A stretch of 64,000 nucleotides of DNA from Aminithiophilus ramosus (GTDB lineage Bacteria; Synergistota; Synergistia; Synergistales; Aminithiophilaceae): NCBI RefSeq assembly GCF_018069705.1, contig NZ_CP072943.1:2605453-2669452 (forward strand), read 5' to 3'. Positions 24,969 to 32,822 of this stretch are shown here, in pieces (positions within the stretch are counted from its first letter, which is position 1; each line of letters begins with the position of its first letter). The notes under the pieces are model-generated. The model searched no databases. It saw nothing but the letters and a program-made list of their open reading frames with translations, and was not told where the DNA came from. Position numbers and translations under genes: made by a program.

Positions 24969-27436
24969 GTCCGGGAGATGATGTCGTTCTGGACGCTCCG
25001 GTCGAGGACGGTGAAGAAGGCGCTGTAGCCGGCCACGCGGACGACGAGGCTCTTGTATTCCTCGGGCTTCTCCTGGGCGGCCAGAAGGGTCTCTTTGCTG
25101 ACGACGTTGTACTGGACGTGGGAGCCGCCGTGGGTGAAGAGCCCTTCCGTGACGGAGATCAGGTCGTCGAGTCCCTTGTCGCCCTTGAGGGCCGTGGGAT
25201 GGAACTTCATGTTCAGCAGCGTTCCGTTGGAGGCCTCGGCGTGATCGAGCTTGGCCACGGAGAGGACCGTCGCCGTCGGGCCGCCCCGGTCGGCGCCGCC
25301 GCTGGGAGAGACGCCGTCGGCCACGGGCGTGTGCGCCTTCCGTCCGTCGGGCGTGGCCCCCATGGCCGCCCCGGTGCTCACGTTGCCCGAGACGGGGTAG
25401 AGTCCGGGCTGGAACTGGCCTCCCCTGGGGCAGTGGTAGCGGTCGACCTCCTTGCAGTAGACCAGGGTGGCCTCGCGGGCGATCCTGTCGACGTAATCGA
25501 TGTCGTTGCCGTATTTGGGGGCCCTGTTGAGGAGCATCTGCCGCACCGACTCCCCTTCGGCTCCCGCGAAGTCGCTGTCGACGGCCTTTTTAAGCTGGGC
25601 CATGGAGAGGACCTTGTCCTCGTAGACGAGCTTCCTGATGGCGGCCAGGGAGTCGGCCAGGTTGGCGACGCCCACGCCCTGGGGGCCGGAGAAGTTGTAG
25701 ACGGCGCCTCCCTCCTCGACGGCCTTCCCTCTCCCGATGCAGTCGTCGACCATGGAGGAGAGGAAGGGCAGGGGCATGTTGGTCATGTAGGTGGCGTCGA
25801 CGGCGTTGTCGGCGATGACCATGAGGCGGACGAAGTGCTCCGTCTGCTTCTTGTAGGCCTCGTAGAAGTCCTCGTAGGTGGCGAAGGAGGTGACCTCTCC
25901 CGTTTTGGGCCCGATCTGCCTGCCCGAGAGGGGCTCGACGCCGTTGTTCATGACCAGCTCGACGATCTTGCCCAGGCTGAAGAAGGCGGCGTCGTGCCAG
26001 CCGTAGGTCTTGCCGCCGCACTGGGGCTCGACGCAGCCGATCATGGCGTAGTCGCGGGCGTCCTCGCGGGCGACGCCGCGGGCCATGAGGGCCGGGATGA
26101 TGACCCTGTCGTTGTAGAAGGCCGGGAATCCCAGCCCGAGGCGGACCAGCTCGGCCGCCTTGCGGTAGAAGGCCAGGGGCGTGTTTTCGTGGATGCGGAC
26201 CGAGAGGGAGGGAGAGGTGAGGCGGACGTTGGCCATGGCCTGGAGGACCATGTAGGAGAGGGGGTTCGTGGCGTCCCTGCCGCTCCTGTCGACGCCGCCG
26301 GCGATCATGTTCTGGAAGCACTGGTAGCCGGCGAAGACCTTCGTCGACTCGGCGTCGCGGACCTTGTTCATCTCCGAAAGCTTGATGAAGAGCAGATCGA
26401 CCAGCTCCTGGGCCTTTTCGGCCGTGAGGTTTCCGTCGTTGACGTAGTGGGGGTACATGTACTGGTCGAAGCGACCGGGAGAGACGGAATGGCCGTTGGA
26501 TTCGATCTGCATCACGTCCTGGATGAACCACCAGGACTGGCAGGCCTCGTGGAAACTCCCGGCCGGACGGGCCGGGACCTTGCGGCAGATCCGGGCGATC
26601 TCGAGAAGTTCGGCCCTGCGCTTCGGGTCGGAACAGGAGGCCGCCTTCTTTTCGGCCTCGTCGGCGAAGCGGCCGGCGAAACGGATGACGGCCTGGCAGG
26701 AGTCGATGACGGAGGCGAGGAAGTGGTCCTTCCTGAGGTCCTCGCCGTCGGCGATGTCCAGCCTGGCCCGCTCGGCCTCGGCGTCGGCGACGATGCCGTC
26801 GAGGCCCTTCTCCAGGACCTTCCAGTAGGCGACGGAGATGTGGCCCACGCCGTTGAAGAAGTAGTTGCCGAAGGTGTAGACGCCCAGATCCATGGCCTCG
26901 ATGCACTCGGGCGGCATGAGTCGGGCCGCGATCTCGCTGTTCGTCCGGCCCTCCCAGTAGGGGAAGATGGCCCGGAGGGCGGCCTTCTTCTCCTCGGAGA
27001 TGAGGAAGCGGTCGCTGTGTCGGTGGGAGAGGCTGTCCAGCTCGGGGATGAGCCACTTGCAGGAGAATTCGGGGTAGATGGGGGCGCTCCGCGGCGTGGA
27101 GCACTGGTTGCCGACGACGAGTTCGTCGTCGCCGATGAAGATCGTCATGTTGTCCAGGATCGTCGCCAGGGCGTGGGCGCGCCGTCTGTAGATGGGGTGC
27201 CCTTCCGTCTCCTGATAGGCCTTCGTCACCAGGAGAGCCCGCTCGACGCAGATCTCGGGCTGCTGTTCGAAGAAGCGCTTGAGCTTCCTCTCGATCCGGG
27301 GGCTGGGGCCGGCCATGTCGCGGGGATCGACGGCCTTTTTCCCCTCCGGCGGACCCTGAGGCGCCGTCTCGGCTTTCCGGGGCATGACCTGGCTGCAGAC
27401 GTCGGCGATGAGTTTCTGGAGCATGGCTTCGTCCAC
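24953..27436 (-). CDS. glycyl radical diol/glycerol dehydratase, BMC-targeted (GRE2)
   Basis: 827 residues, a close paralogue of GRE1. It has the same catalytic set with the same spacing: H199, H316-S317, C468 and E470 in GCVEPQCGG, D482 in GWHDAAFF, and radical glycine near 803 in RVAGYSAFF. It also has an amphipathic N-terminal extension (EAMLQKLIADVCSQVM) and a variable linker. The start is GTG eight bases behind AAGGAGG. No activase is encoded in this module, so it must rely on the module A activase or one elsewhere. Differences from GRE1 are scattered, for example N-C in DRYHNPRGG versus DRYHCPRGG, leaving room for a different diol preference. Confidence 0.93.
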   Translation of the reverse strand: MDEAMLQKLIADVCSQVMPRKAETAPQGPPEGKKAVDPRDMAGPSPRIERKLKRFFEQQPEICVERALLVTKAYQETEGHPIYRRRAHALATILDNMTIFIGDDELVVGNQCSTPRSAPIYPEFSCKWLIPELDSLSHRHSDRFLISEEKKAALRAIFPYWEGRTNSEIAARLMPPECIEAMDLGVYTFGNYFFNGVGHISVAYWKVLEKGLDGIVADAEAERARLDIADGEDLRKDHFLASVIDSCQAVIRFAGRFADEAEKKAASCSDPKRRAELLEIARICRKVPARPAGSFHEACQSWWFIQDVMQIESNGHSVSPGRFDQYMYPHYVNDGNLTAEKAQELVDLLFIKLSEMNKVRDAESTKVFAGYQCFQNMIAGGVDRSGRDATNPLSYMVLQAMANVRLTSPSLSVRIHENTPLAFYRKAAELVRLGLGFPAFYNDRVIIPALMARGVAREDARDYAMIGCVEPQCGGKTYGWHDAAFFSLGKIVELVMNNGVEPLSGRQIGPKTGEVTSFATYEDFYEAYKKQTEHFVRLMVIADNAVDATYMTNMPLPFLSSMVDDCIGRGKAVEEGGAVYNFSGPQGVGVANLADSLAAIRKLVYEDKVLSMAQLKKAVDSDFAGAEGESVRQMLLNRAPKYGNDIDYVDRIAREATLVYCKEVDRYHCPRGGQFQPGLYPVSGNVSTGAAMGATPDGRKAHTPVADGVSPSGGADRGGPTATVLSVAKLDHAEASNGTLLNMKFHPTALKGDKGLDDLISVTEGLFTHGGSHVQYNVVSKETLLAAQEKPEEYKSLVVRVAGYSAFFTVLDRSVQNDIISRTEQVF

Positions 27437-27532
27437 GATGAGACCTCCTTCGTTTTCCTCTTCGAGGCCTCTCCCGTCGGGGCCGGGGTCTCGTCTTCCA
27501 CGGAAAGGGTCGGGGCGGAAAAAACGTTTTAC

Positions 27533-27847
27533 CTACGACGCCGACGAGGGGACCGGGGCCTCTGGCTCCACCCTGAGCCGGGGCAGAAGCTTCTCCGTGT
27601 CTCCGTGGGGGCGGGGGATGACGTGGACCGAGACGACGTCCCCCACGGCTCTGGCCGCGGCGGCTCCGGCGTCGACGGCGGCCTTGACGGCTCCCACGTC
27701 GCCGCGGACCATGACCGTCACGTAGGCCGATCCGATCTTCTCGTAGCCGATGAGCCTCCCGTTGGCCGCCTTGGCCATGGCGTCGGCCGCCTCGATGGAG
27801 CCCACCAGACCTCGCGTCTCGATCATTCCCAGGGCATCTCCGTTCAT
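27533..27847 (-). CDS. pduA: BMC hexameric shell protein, PduA/J type with short tail (module B)
   Basis: 104 residues: the standard BMC-H domain ([50 protein letters not shown]) plus about ten extra C-terminal residues, [10 protein letters not shown]. It starts at the ATG at 27847 behind the same GAGGAGGTGCCCTGTG leader as module A. It is first gene after the riboswitch and directly before GRE2; unlike module A there is no pduB. Two substitutions (MAKAANGRL for MVKAANVRL) distinguish it from the module A copy. Confidence 0.92.
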   Translation of the reverse strand: MNGDALGMIETRGLVGSIEAADAMAKAANGRLIGYEKIGSAYVTVMVRGDVGAVKAAVDAGAAAARAVGDVVSVHVIPRPHGDTEKLLPRLRVEPEAPVPSSAS

Positions 27848-28129
27848 CACAGGGCACCTCCTCGATCGGGGGAAGAAGGCCTCCTTCCCCCCTTTTCCGG
27901 ACGATCCGCCGAGGGGACGAACAAGCCGCTCCTCCGGCGGAAGGGTACAGACCATGGGCGGACAGGCATGGACCTGTCCTCGTCGTCACATCCGTCGACA
28001 CCGCACGGAAGGGGCGGCCTTTCGGGGCCTTCCCGCAGGGAAGCCCCCTTTTTGGGGAAAACTCGAGGTCGGCACGATCTCGGCGAGGGAGAAACACGTC
28101 GGAGGAGGGCTCATCGGCCCAAAAGGAAA

Positions 28130-28152
28130 GGCCCCCGCTTCATGCGAGGGCC
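28130..28152 (-). terminator. riboswitch-linked intrinsic terminator, module B
   Basis: A 9-bp stem (GGCCCTCGC/GCGGGGGCC, one wobble) followed by TTTCCTTTT on the minus strand, about 85 bases after the aptamer. It is equivalent in place to the module A terminator but weaker. The 28129-27848 stretch downstream is leader without a gene. Confidence 0.75.
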
Positions 28153-28235
28153 CTGCGGACAGGAGAGGAAAAGGGGAATCGCGTCACCCCTTCAGGTCAC
28201 CGGCCGCACCTGCCCGCGCAGGGACGAAAACCGCC

Positions 28236-28380
28236 GCAGTCGACCGCCGATATCCTGACTCCCGTTCATCCTACTCCCGCGCCTTCCCGGAGGCGTTTCC
28301 TCCAGTGGCTTCGCGGTTTCGTCCCGGTCACAGTGGCGGGGCCGTTCCGGTTTCACACCGGATTCCCGAAGGGCGACTGC
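28236..28380 (-). ncRNA. cobalamin riboswitch (module B)
   Basis: Same aptamer as in module A, read on the minus strand: GGGAATCCGGTG, CCCCGCCACTGTGACC, GAAGCCACTGG and CCGGGAAGGCGCGGGAG. The P1 stem (28374-28380 with 28236-28242) has a different sequence from module A but still pairs, a covariation that supports the fold. It stands between a strong promoter and a terminator in front of pduA-GRE2-SRPBCC. Confidence 0.93.
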
Positions 28381-28395
28381 CTTTCTTTGAGAAAA

Positions 28396-28424
28396 AGCGT
28401 ACAAACAGACGCCTTCTCCGTCAA
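28396..28424 (-). promoter_or_regulatory. promoter of module B
   Basis: TTGACG (28419-28424), 17-base spacer, TACGCT (28396-28401) on the minus strand, directly before the riboswitch. It lies about 110 bases after the pepT stop. Confidence 0.75.
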
Positions 28425-28532
28425 CGCCTTTTTCTTGTTCGATCTCCCCTCCCTTTGACGGAAGGACCCGCAGGAGGAGCCTTTCTTTTGTCGGATTCGA
28501 ACGAAAAGGGGCAAGGAATCGAAAAATGTCCC

Positions 28533-29879
28533 TCATCCCTCGGCGGGATCGGCTCCGGAGGGAGCGACCCTTTCGTTCTCCGAGGGACGTCCGCCGCCGT
28601 CCGCGTCGAGGGCGACAGAGCCGCCGCCCTTTCCGGGGAAACGATGCGCCCTCCCGACGGAGGCGGCGAGGGAGATCAGGTTGACCAGGACCTGAAGGGC
28701 CTTTTCCATGGAGGGGACGGGGATGTACTCGTGGCGGCCGTGGAAGTTGTGCCCTCCCGTGAAGAGGTTGGGCGTGAGAAGCCCCCGGAAGGAGAGGCGG
28801 GCCCCGTCCGTCCCGCCCCGGACGGGCATCTCCCTCGCCTCGACGCCTGCGGCCGCCATGGCGCGCCGGGCCAGGTCGACGATGACCTGCCGATCTCCGT
28901 CGAAAAGGGGCGCCATGTTGCGGTACTGGTCGGCGAGGTCGAGCTCGATGGCCGCGCCGCTTGCGGCCGATGCGGCCTCGACCTCCCTCCGGAGTCGCTC
29001 CTTGCGCCGGAGGAAGCGTTCGCCGTCGTGATCGCGGACGAGGATTTCCAGCTCGGCCCTTTCGACGTCTCCGCAGAAGCGTTCGACGTGGAAGAAGCCC
29101 TGGCGTCCCTCGGTGCGGGCGGGGGTCTCGTCGGCGGGGAGGGACGCCACGAGGGCGGTCCCGACGAGGAGGGCGTTGATCATCGTCCCCTTGGCCGTGC
29201 CCGGGTGGACGCTGCGCCCTCGGATCGTCACGACGGCCCGGGCCGCGTTGAAGGTCTCGAAGGAGAGTTCGCCCAGGGGCCCTCCGTCGACGGTGTAGGC
29301 GAAATCGGCGCCGAAGGTCTCCAGGTCGAGGAGCTCGGCGCCGTGACCGATCTCCTCGTCGGGCGTGAAGGCCACGCGGACCGTGGCGCGGGGGATTTCG
29401 GGATGGGCCTTGAGGTAATCCAGGGCCGAGAGGATCTCGGCCACGCCCGCCTTGTCGTCGGCTCCGAGGAGGGTCCGGCCGTCGGTGACGACGAGCTCCT
29501 GCCCCCGGTACCTCTCCAGCTCGGGAAATTCCGACGGGCTGAGGCGGAAGAGCCCCTCCCCGTCGAGGACGATGTCCCCCCCCTCGTAGAGGACGACGCG
29601 GGGCGAGACGGAACGATCCGTCACGGCCGGCGACGTGTCGATGTGGGCGATGAGGCCGACGACGGGGACATCGGCCTCGGGAAGGTTCGACGGCAAGGCG
29701 GCCGTCACGTAGCCGTGAGCGTCGACGGTCACGGCGTCGAGGCCCATGGCCTCCATCTCGCGAGCCAGAAGACGGGCCATTTCCCACTGGCCGGGACTGC
29801 TGGGCGTCCCGCCTCCGTCGGGGTCGGCGTTGCTCGGAACGGTCACGTAGCGAAGGAAACGATCCAGAAGGGACGACAC
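28533..29879 (-). CDS. pepT: peptidase T (tripeptide aminopeptidase, M20)
   Basis: 448 residues with the M20 zinc ligands in the PepT arrangement: GLIAHIDTSP, LLGADDKAGVAEIL, FTPDEEIGHGA and HNFHGRHEYIPV. It removes the N-terminal residue from tripeptides in the cytoplasm. The catalytic core matches the usual 410 residues; the last 40 (GKGGGSVALDADGGG and on) are an extra low-complexity tail. It sits between the end of the pdu operon and GRE module B, separated from both by terminator or promoter, so it is probably a bystander. Confidence 0.93.
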   Translation of the reverse strand: MSSLLDRFLRYVTVPSNADPDGGGTPSSPGQWEMARLLAREMEAMGLDAVTVDAHGYVTAALPSNLPEADVPVVGLIAHIDTSPAVTDRSVSPRVVLYEGGDIVLDGEGLFRLSPSEFPELERYRGQELVVTDGRTLLGADDKAGVAEILSALDYLKAHPEIPRATVRVAFTPDEEIGHGAELLDLETFGADFAYTVDGGPLGELSFETFNAARAVVTIRGRSVHPGTAKGTMINALLVGTALVASLPADETPARTEGRQGFFHVERFCGDVERAELEILVRDHDGERFLRRKERLRREVEAASAASGAAIELDLADQYRNMAPLFDGDRQVIVDLARRAMAAAGVEAREMPVRGGTDGARLSFRGLLTPNLFTGGHNFHGRHEYIPVPSMEKALQVLVNLISLAASVGRAHRFPGKGGGSVALDADGGGRPSENERVAPSGADPAEG

Positions 29880-29940
29880 GATCCTGCCTCCTTTGTCGGG
29901 CTTAACCGCCCTGAGCCCAGCTTAGTCCAAGAGGGGAAAG

Positions 29941-29972
29941 GACGAAAGGGCCCCTCGAGGGGCCCTTTCGTC
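29941..29972 (-). terminator. terminator of the pdu operon
   Basis: A perfect 14-bp stem (GACGAAAGGGCCCC and complement) with loop TCGA, about 50 bases after the glpF-like stop. It marks the 3' end of the 16-kb pdu transcript. Confidence 0.85.
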
Positions 29973-30019
29973 TTCCGAGGCGGAAGGTGGAGACGGGAGG
30001 AGGGTTCGTCACCCTTTTT

Positions 30020-30748
30020 CTAGAGGATGCCGATGGCCCTTCCGATGAAGAAGGCCACGGCGCCGCCGCAGAGAGGGGCTGCGACGGGGATCCAGGCATA
30101 GCCCCAGTCCGATCCGCCCTTGCCGGCGATGGGCAGGGCCGCATGGGCCAGACGGGGGCCCAGGTCGCGGGCGGGGTTGATGGCGTAGCCCGTGGGGCCG
30201 CCGAAGCTCATGCCCAGGGCGCAGACGAGGCCGCCGACGAGATAGGGCACGGCCCAGAAGGGGATGGTCTGGCCTTCGGCCGACTTGACGATGAAGAAAA
30301 TGCCGAGAACGAGGAAGATGGTGACGATGAATTCGCAGAGGAAGTTGGCCACGGGATCGAGGATGGCCGGGCCCGTGCTGAAGATGCCCAGCTTGGCGCC
30401 CTTGTCCTCGGTGACCTTCCAGTGAGGCAGATAGATGAGCCAGACGACGCAGCCCGCGGCGAAACCGCCCGCCGTCTGGGCGACCATGGTGGTCAGGGCA
30501 TGAGACATGGAGTAGACGCCCATGAAGACCTTGGCCATGGTGACGGCGGGGTTGATGTCGGCCTGGGGCGCTCCCGTGCTGACGGCGGCGAAGACGCCCA
30601 TCATGACGGCCAGTCCCCATCCGACGTTGATCTCCATCCAGCCGGCCCCTTCTCCCTTGGATTTCTTGAGAAGGACGTCGGCGACGACGCCGCAGCCGAA
30701 GGAGCAGAGAACGAAGGTCCCGACGAACTCTCCGAACAGATTAGTCAT
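30020..30748 (-). CDS. aquaglyceroporin (GlpF/PduF-type facilitator)
   Basis: 242 residues with six membrane helices and two half-helix motifs: DINPAVTMAK and YAINPARDLGPR. The Asp after NPAR is typical of glycerol-conducting members, so it should pass glycerol or 1,2-propanediol across the cell membrane. The ATG at 30748 follows GGAGG by six bases. It is the last gene of the pdu operon. The position corresponds to pduF, although PduF lies at the other end in Salmonella. Confidence 0.92.
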   Translation of the reverse strand: MTNLFGEFVGTFVLCSFGCGVVADVLLKKSKGEGAGWMEINVGWGLAVMMGVFAAVSTGAPQADINPAVTMAKVFMGVYSMSHALTTMVAQTAGGFAAGCVVWLIYLPHWKVTEDKGAKLGIFSTGPAILDPVANFLCEFIVTIFLVLGIFFIVKSAEGQTIPFWAVPYLVGGLVCALGMSFGGPTGYAINPARDLGPRLAHAALPIAGKGGSDWGYAWIPVAAPLCGGAVAFFIGRAIGIL

Positions 30749-30927
30749 GAGACACCTCCACAAAGAAATGTGAAACGGTCTTTGTCGACGATCCCCTGTC
30801 CCGTGTTGCCTCGCTCGGAAGTCTTCCGCAAAGGTCCGGGCCGCCCGAGAGACGTCTCGCCCCGCAAAGCCCCGTCGTCTCCGAAGGGAAGAAAGGGGCG
30901 GGAGAGCTCGAGGCGGAGTGTCTTTTC

Positions 30928-31476
30928 CTAGAGAAGGGCCTCCAGAAGGGCCCTGTGAGGCCGGCTGATGACGACGGCATCGACGAGGAAGCCCCGGGAA
31001 CCGACGATTTCCCTGGCGGCGGCGACGGCCGTCTTGACGTTGGAGATCTCGCCGGTGAGGCTGAAGAAGGATTTGGCACCCATCCCCCGGCCCAGACGGA
31101 TCTCGATGAGCTTGACCTGGGCGGCCTTGACGGCGGCGTCGGCCGCCTCGAGGGCGACGGGGGCGGCCATGGTCTCGACGATGCCCAGATCCTTGGGAAG
31201 GCCGGGATCGGTGGCGTCGGCAAGGGCCGCGAAGACGTCGGGATGGACGTTGGGGAGGATCATGTGGTCGATGACGGCCTCGCCGGCGGCCTGGAGGCCC
31301 GCGGCGAGAGAGCTTTTGACGGCGCTGACCTGACCTCCGACGACGACGAGATACTTGCCGGGACAGAGCGTGCAGGCCCAGAGGAGGGAGACGTCGGCGG
31401 CCTTGAGCATGAAGTCCGTGGCGAGGTACCCTTTCGCGACGCTGATGCTTTCCAGTGTGGCAATGGCCCGTTCCAT
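30928..31476 (-). CDS. pduT: BMC trimeric Fe-S shell protein PduT
   Basis: 182 residues with two BMC domains. The TLCPGKYLVVVGGQ motif places a cysteine at the pore, which in PduT trimers binds a single [4Fe-4S] cluster and passes electrons through the shell. It pairs functionally with PduS encoded immediately upstream. I chose the ATG at 31476, seven bases after GGAGG; the ATG two codons earlier is too close to the ribosome site and overlaps the pduS stop. Confidence 0.93.
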   Translation of the reverse strand: MERAIATLESISVAKGYLATDFMLKAADVSLLWACTLCPGKYLVVVGGQVSAVKSSLAAGLQAAGEAVIDHMILPNVHPDVFAALADATDPGLPKDLGIVETMAAPVALEAADAAVKAAQVKLIEIRLGRGMGAKSFFSLTGEISNVKTAVAAAREIVGSRGFLVDAVVISRPHRALLEALL

Positions 31477-31478
31477 CT

Positions 31479-32810
31479 TCATCCCTCCATCCCGATCGCT
31501 GTGATTCGAAGGGCCCCGTCGGTGATCTCCGTCACCCGGCCCCCCAGGGAGGCGTGAAGGGGGACGCCGAGGGCACCTTCGGGAGGCACGGCCACGACCT
31601 GTCCCTCGGCGACGACGTCGCCGACGGCGACGCGGGGCAGACAGGGAGCGCCCAGATGCTGCCGCAGCGGCAGGAAGACCTCGTCGACGGCGACCTCTCC
31701 CCGATAGGGAGGGTGATCCTCGTAGGCCGAGAGGCCCAGGCGGGCCATGAGGCGGTTCGTCGGCACCAGGCGGTAGGGGCGCAGGGGATGGGGCGCGATC
31801 TCCCTCTCGGGGAAGGCGGGGCCGATGCCCTGGCCTCGCAGGGCCTTCTTGAGCACCTGGTTGACGCGCCGCGGCGAGAGCTGCATGGGACAGGCGTGAA
31901 GGCCGCTGCAGAGGTTGCACTCGCTGCAGAGGAAGGCCTGGCGGAGGACGTCGGCCGTCCTCTGTTCGGGATAGGCCATGGCCCTCATGATGCGGTGGGG
32001 CTCCAGGTGATAGCCGACGAGGTTGCGCGAACAGGCGACGGTACACTGGTTGCACTGGATGCAGGCGAAGCGGGCCTGACGGATCATGCGCTCCACGTCC
32101 ATCGTCTCGTAGCGGACCAGGGCCGAGTCACCGGGGACGACGAGGACACCGTTGCTGGTCTTGGTGATGTGGAAATCGGGCTCCCTGTGGTAGGGCCCCG
32201 TCATGGGACCGCCGTCGATATACCAGGGATCGGCCGTCGTCGGTCCTCCTGCCAGATCGAGGAGCTTCGCCGCCGGCGTGCCTAGGGGGACGAGCCAGAT
32301 CCCCGGCTCCCGGACGGCTCCGCCCACGGTGACCCAGCTTCTCGTCACGGGATGGCCCTCCAGGGCCCGACCGATGTTGTAGAGGGTCTCGACGTTGTTG
32401 ACGACGACGCCCACCTTCAGGGGAAGGCCCCCCTCGGGGACGGTCCGGCCCGTCACCTCCTGGATCATGATGATCTCGTCGCCGGCCGGGTAGTAATCGC
32501 CGACGACGAAGACGGAGCCTCCGGCGGCCTCCAGGGCCGCCCTCTCGGCCACGTATTTCTTCTTGAGGACGAAGAGGACCCTCGCCGCGCCCAGGGCCTC
32601 CGTCACAGCCTCGGCGGCGGCGACGAGGCGACGGGCCTCGGTCCTCATGAGATGGCAGTCGCCCGACAGCAGGGGTTCGCACTCGGCGGCGTTGATGAGG
32701 TAGGTGTCGATATCCCGGGCCTTGAGTTTGACGTGGGTCGGGAAACCGGCGCCTCCCGCTCCGACGACGCCGGCCTCGAAGACTTTGGCGCAGAGCTCGG
32801 AGGCGTTCAC
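31479..32810 (-). CDS. pduS: PduS, RnfC-like Fe-S flavoprotein (cobalamin reductase/NADH dehydrogenase)
   Basis: 443 residues: an N-terminal NADH/FMN domain (GVVGAGGAGFPTHVK; NAAECEPLL; NNVETLYNIG), an SLBB domain, and two [4Fe-4S] motifs CIQCNQCTVACSR and CSECNLCSGLHACP. PduS reduces cob(II)alamin for the PduO adenosyltransferase and may recycle NAD+ through PduT. Start GTG behind GGAGG. In the B12-free mode it could still act as an electron outlet. Confidence 0.93.
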   Translation of the reverse strand: MNASELCAKVFEAGVVGAGGAGFPTHVKLKARDIDTYLINAAECEPLLSGDCHLMRTEARRLVAAAEAVTEALGAARVLFVLKKKYVAERAALEAAGGSVFVVGDYYPAGDEIIMIQEVTGRTVPEGGLPLKVGVVVNNVETLYNIGRALEGHPVTRSWVTVGGAVREPGIWLVPLGTPAAKLLDLAGGPTTADPWYIDGGPMTGPYHREPDFHITKTSNGVLVVPGDSALVRYETMDVERMIRQARFACIQCNQCTVACSRNLVGYHLEPHRIMRAMAYPEQRTADVLRQAFLCSECNLCSGLHACPMQLSPRRVNQVLKKALRGQGIGPAFPEREIAPHPLRPYRLVPTNRLMARLGLSAYEDHPPYRGEVAVDEVFLPLRQHLGAPCLPRVAVGDVVAEGQVVAVPPEGALGVPLHASLGGRVTEITDGALRITAIGMEG

Positions 32811-32822
32811 TCGCCCCGCCTC

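Noticed and set aside
19725-27436. Choline trimethylamine-lyase (CutC), isethionate lyase or pyruvate formate-lyase as identity of the GREs
   Set aside because: The Cys-V-E-P motif is followed by WHD with Asp 14 residues after Cys, and His/His-Ser are at glycerol dehydratase spacing. CutC has a Thr/Tyr pattern there, and PFL has a Cys-Cys pair.
25118-28258. Very long open frame on the plus strand (over 1000 codons) opposite GRE2 and its leader
   Set aside because: It is the antisense shadow of the GC-rich GRE2 gene; its translation is low-complexity (G, V, D, E), has no domain and runs through the riboswitch.
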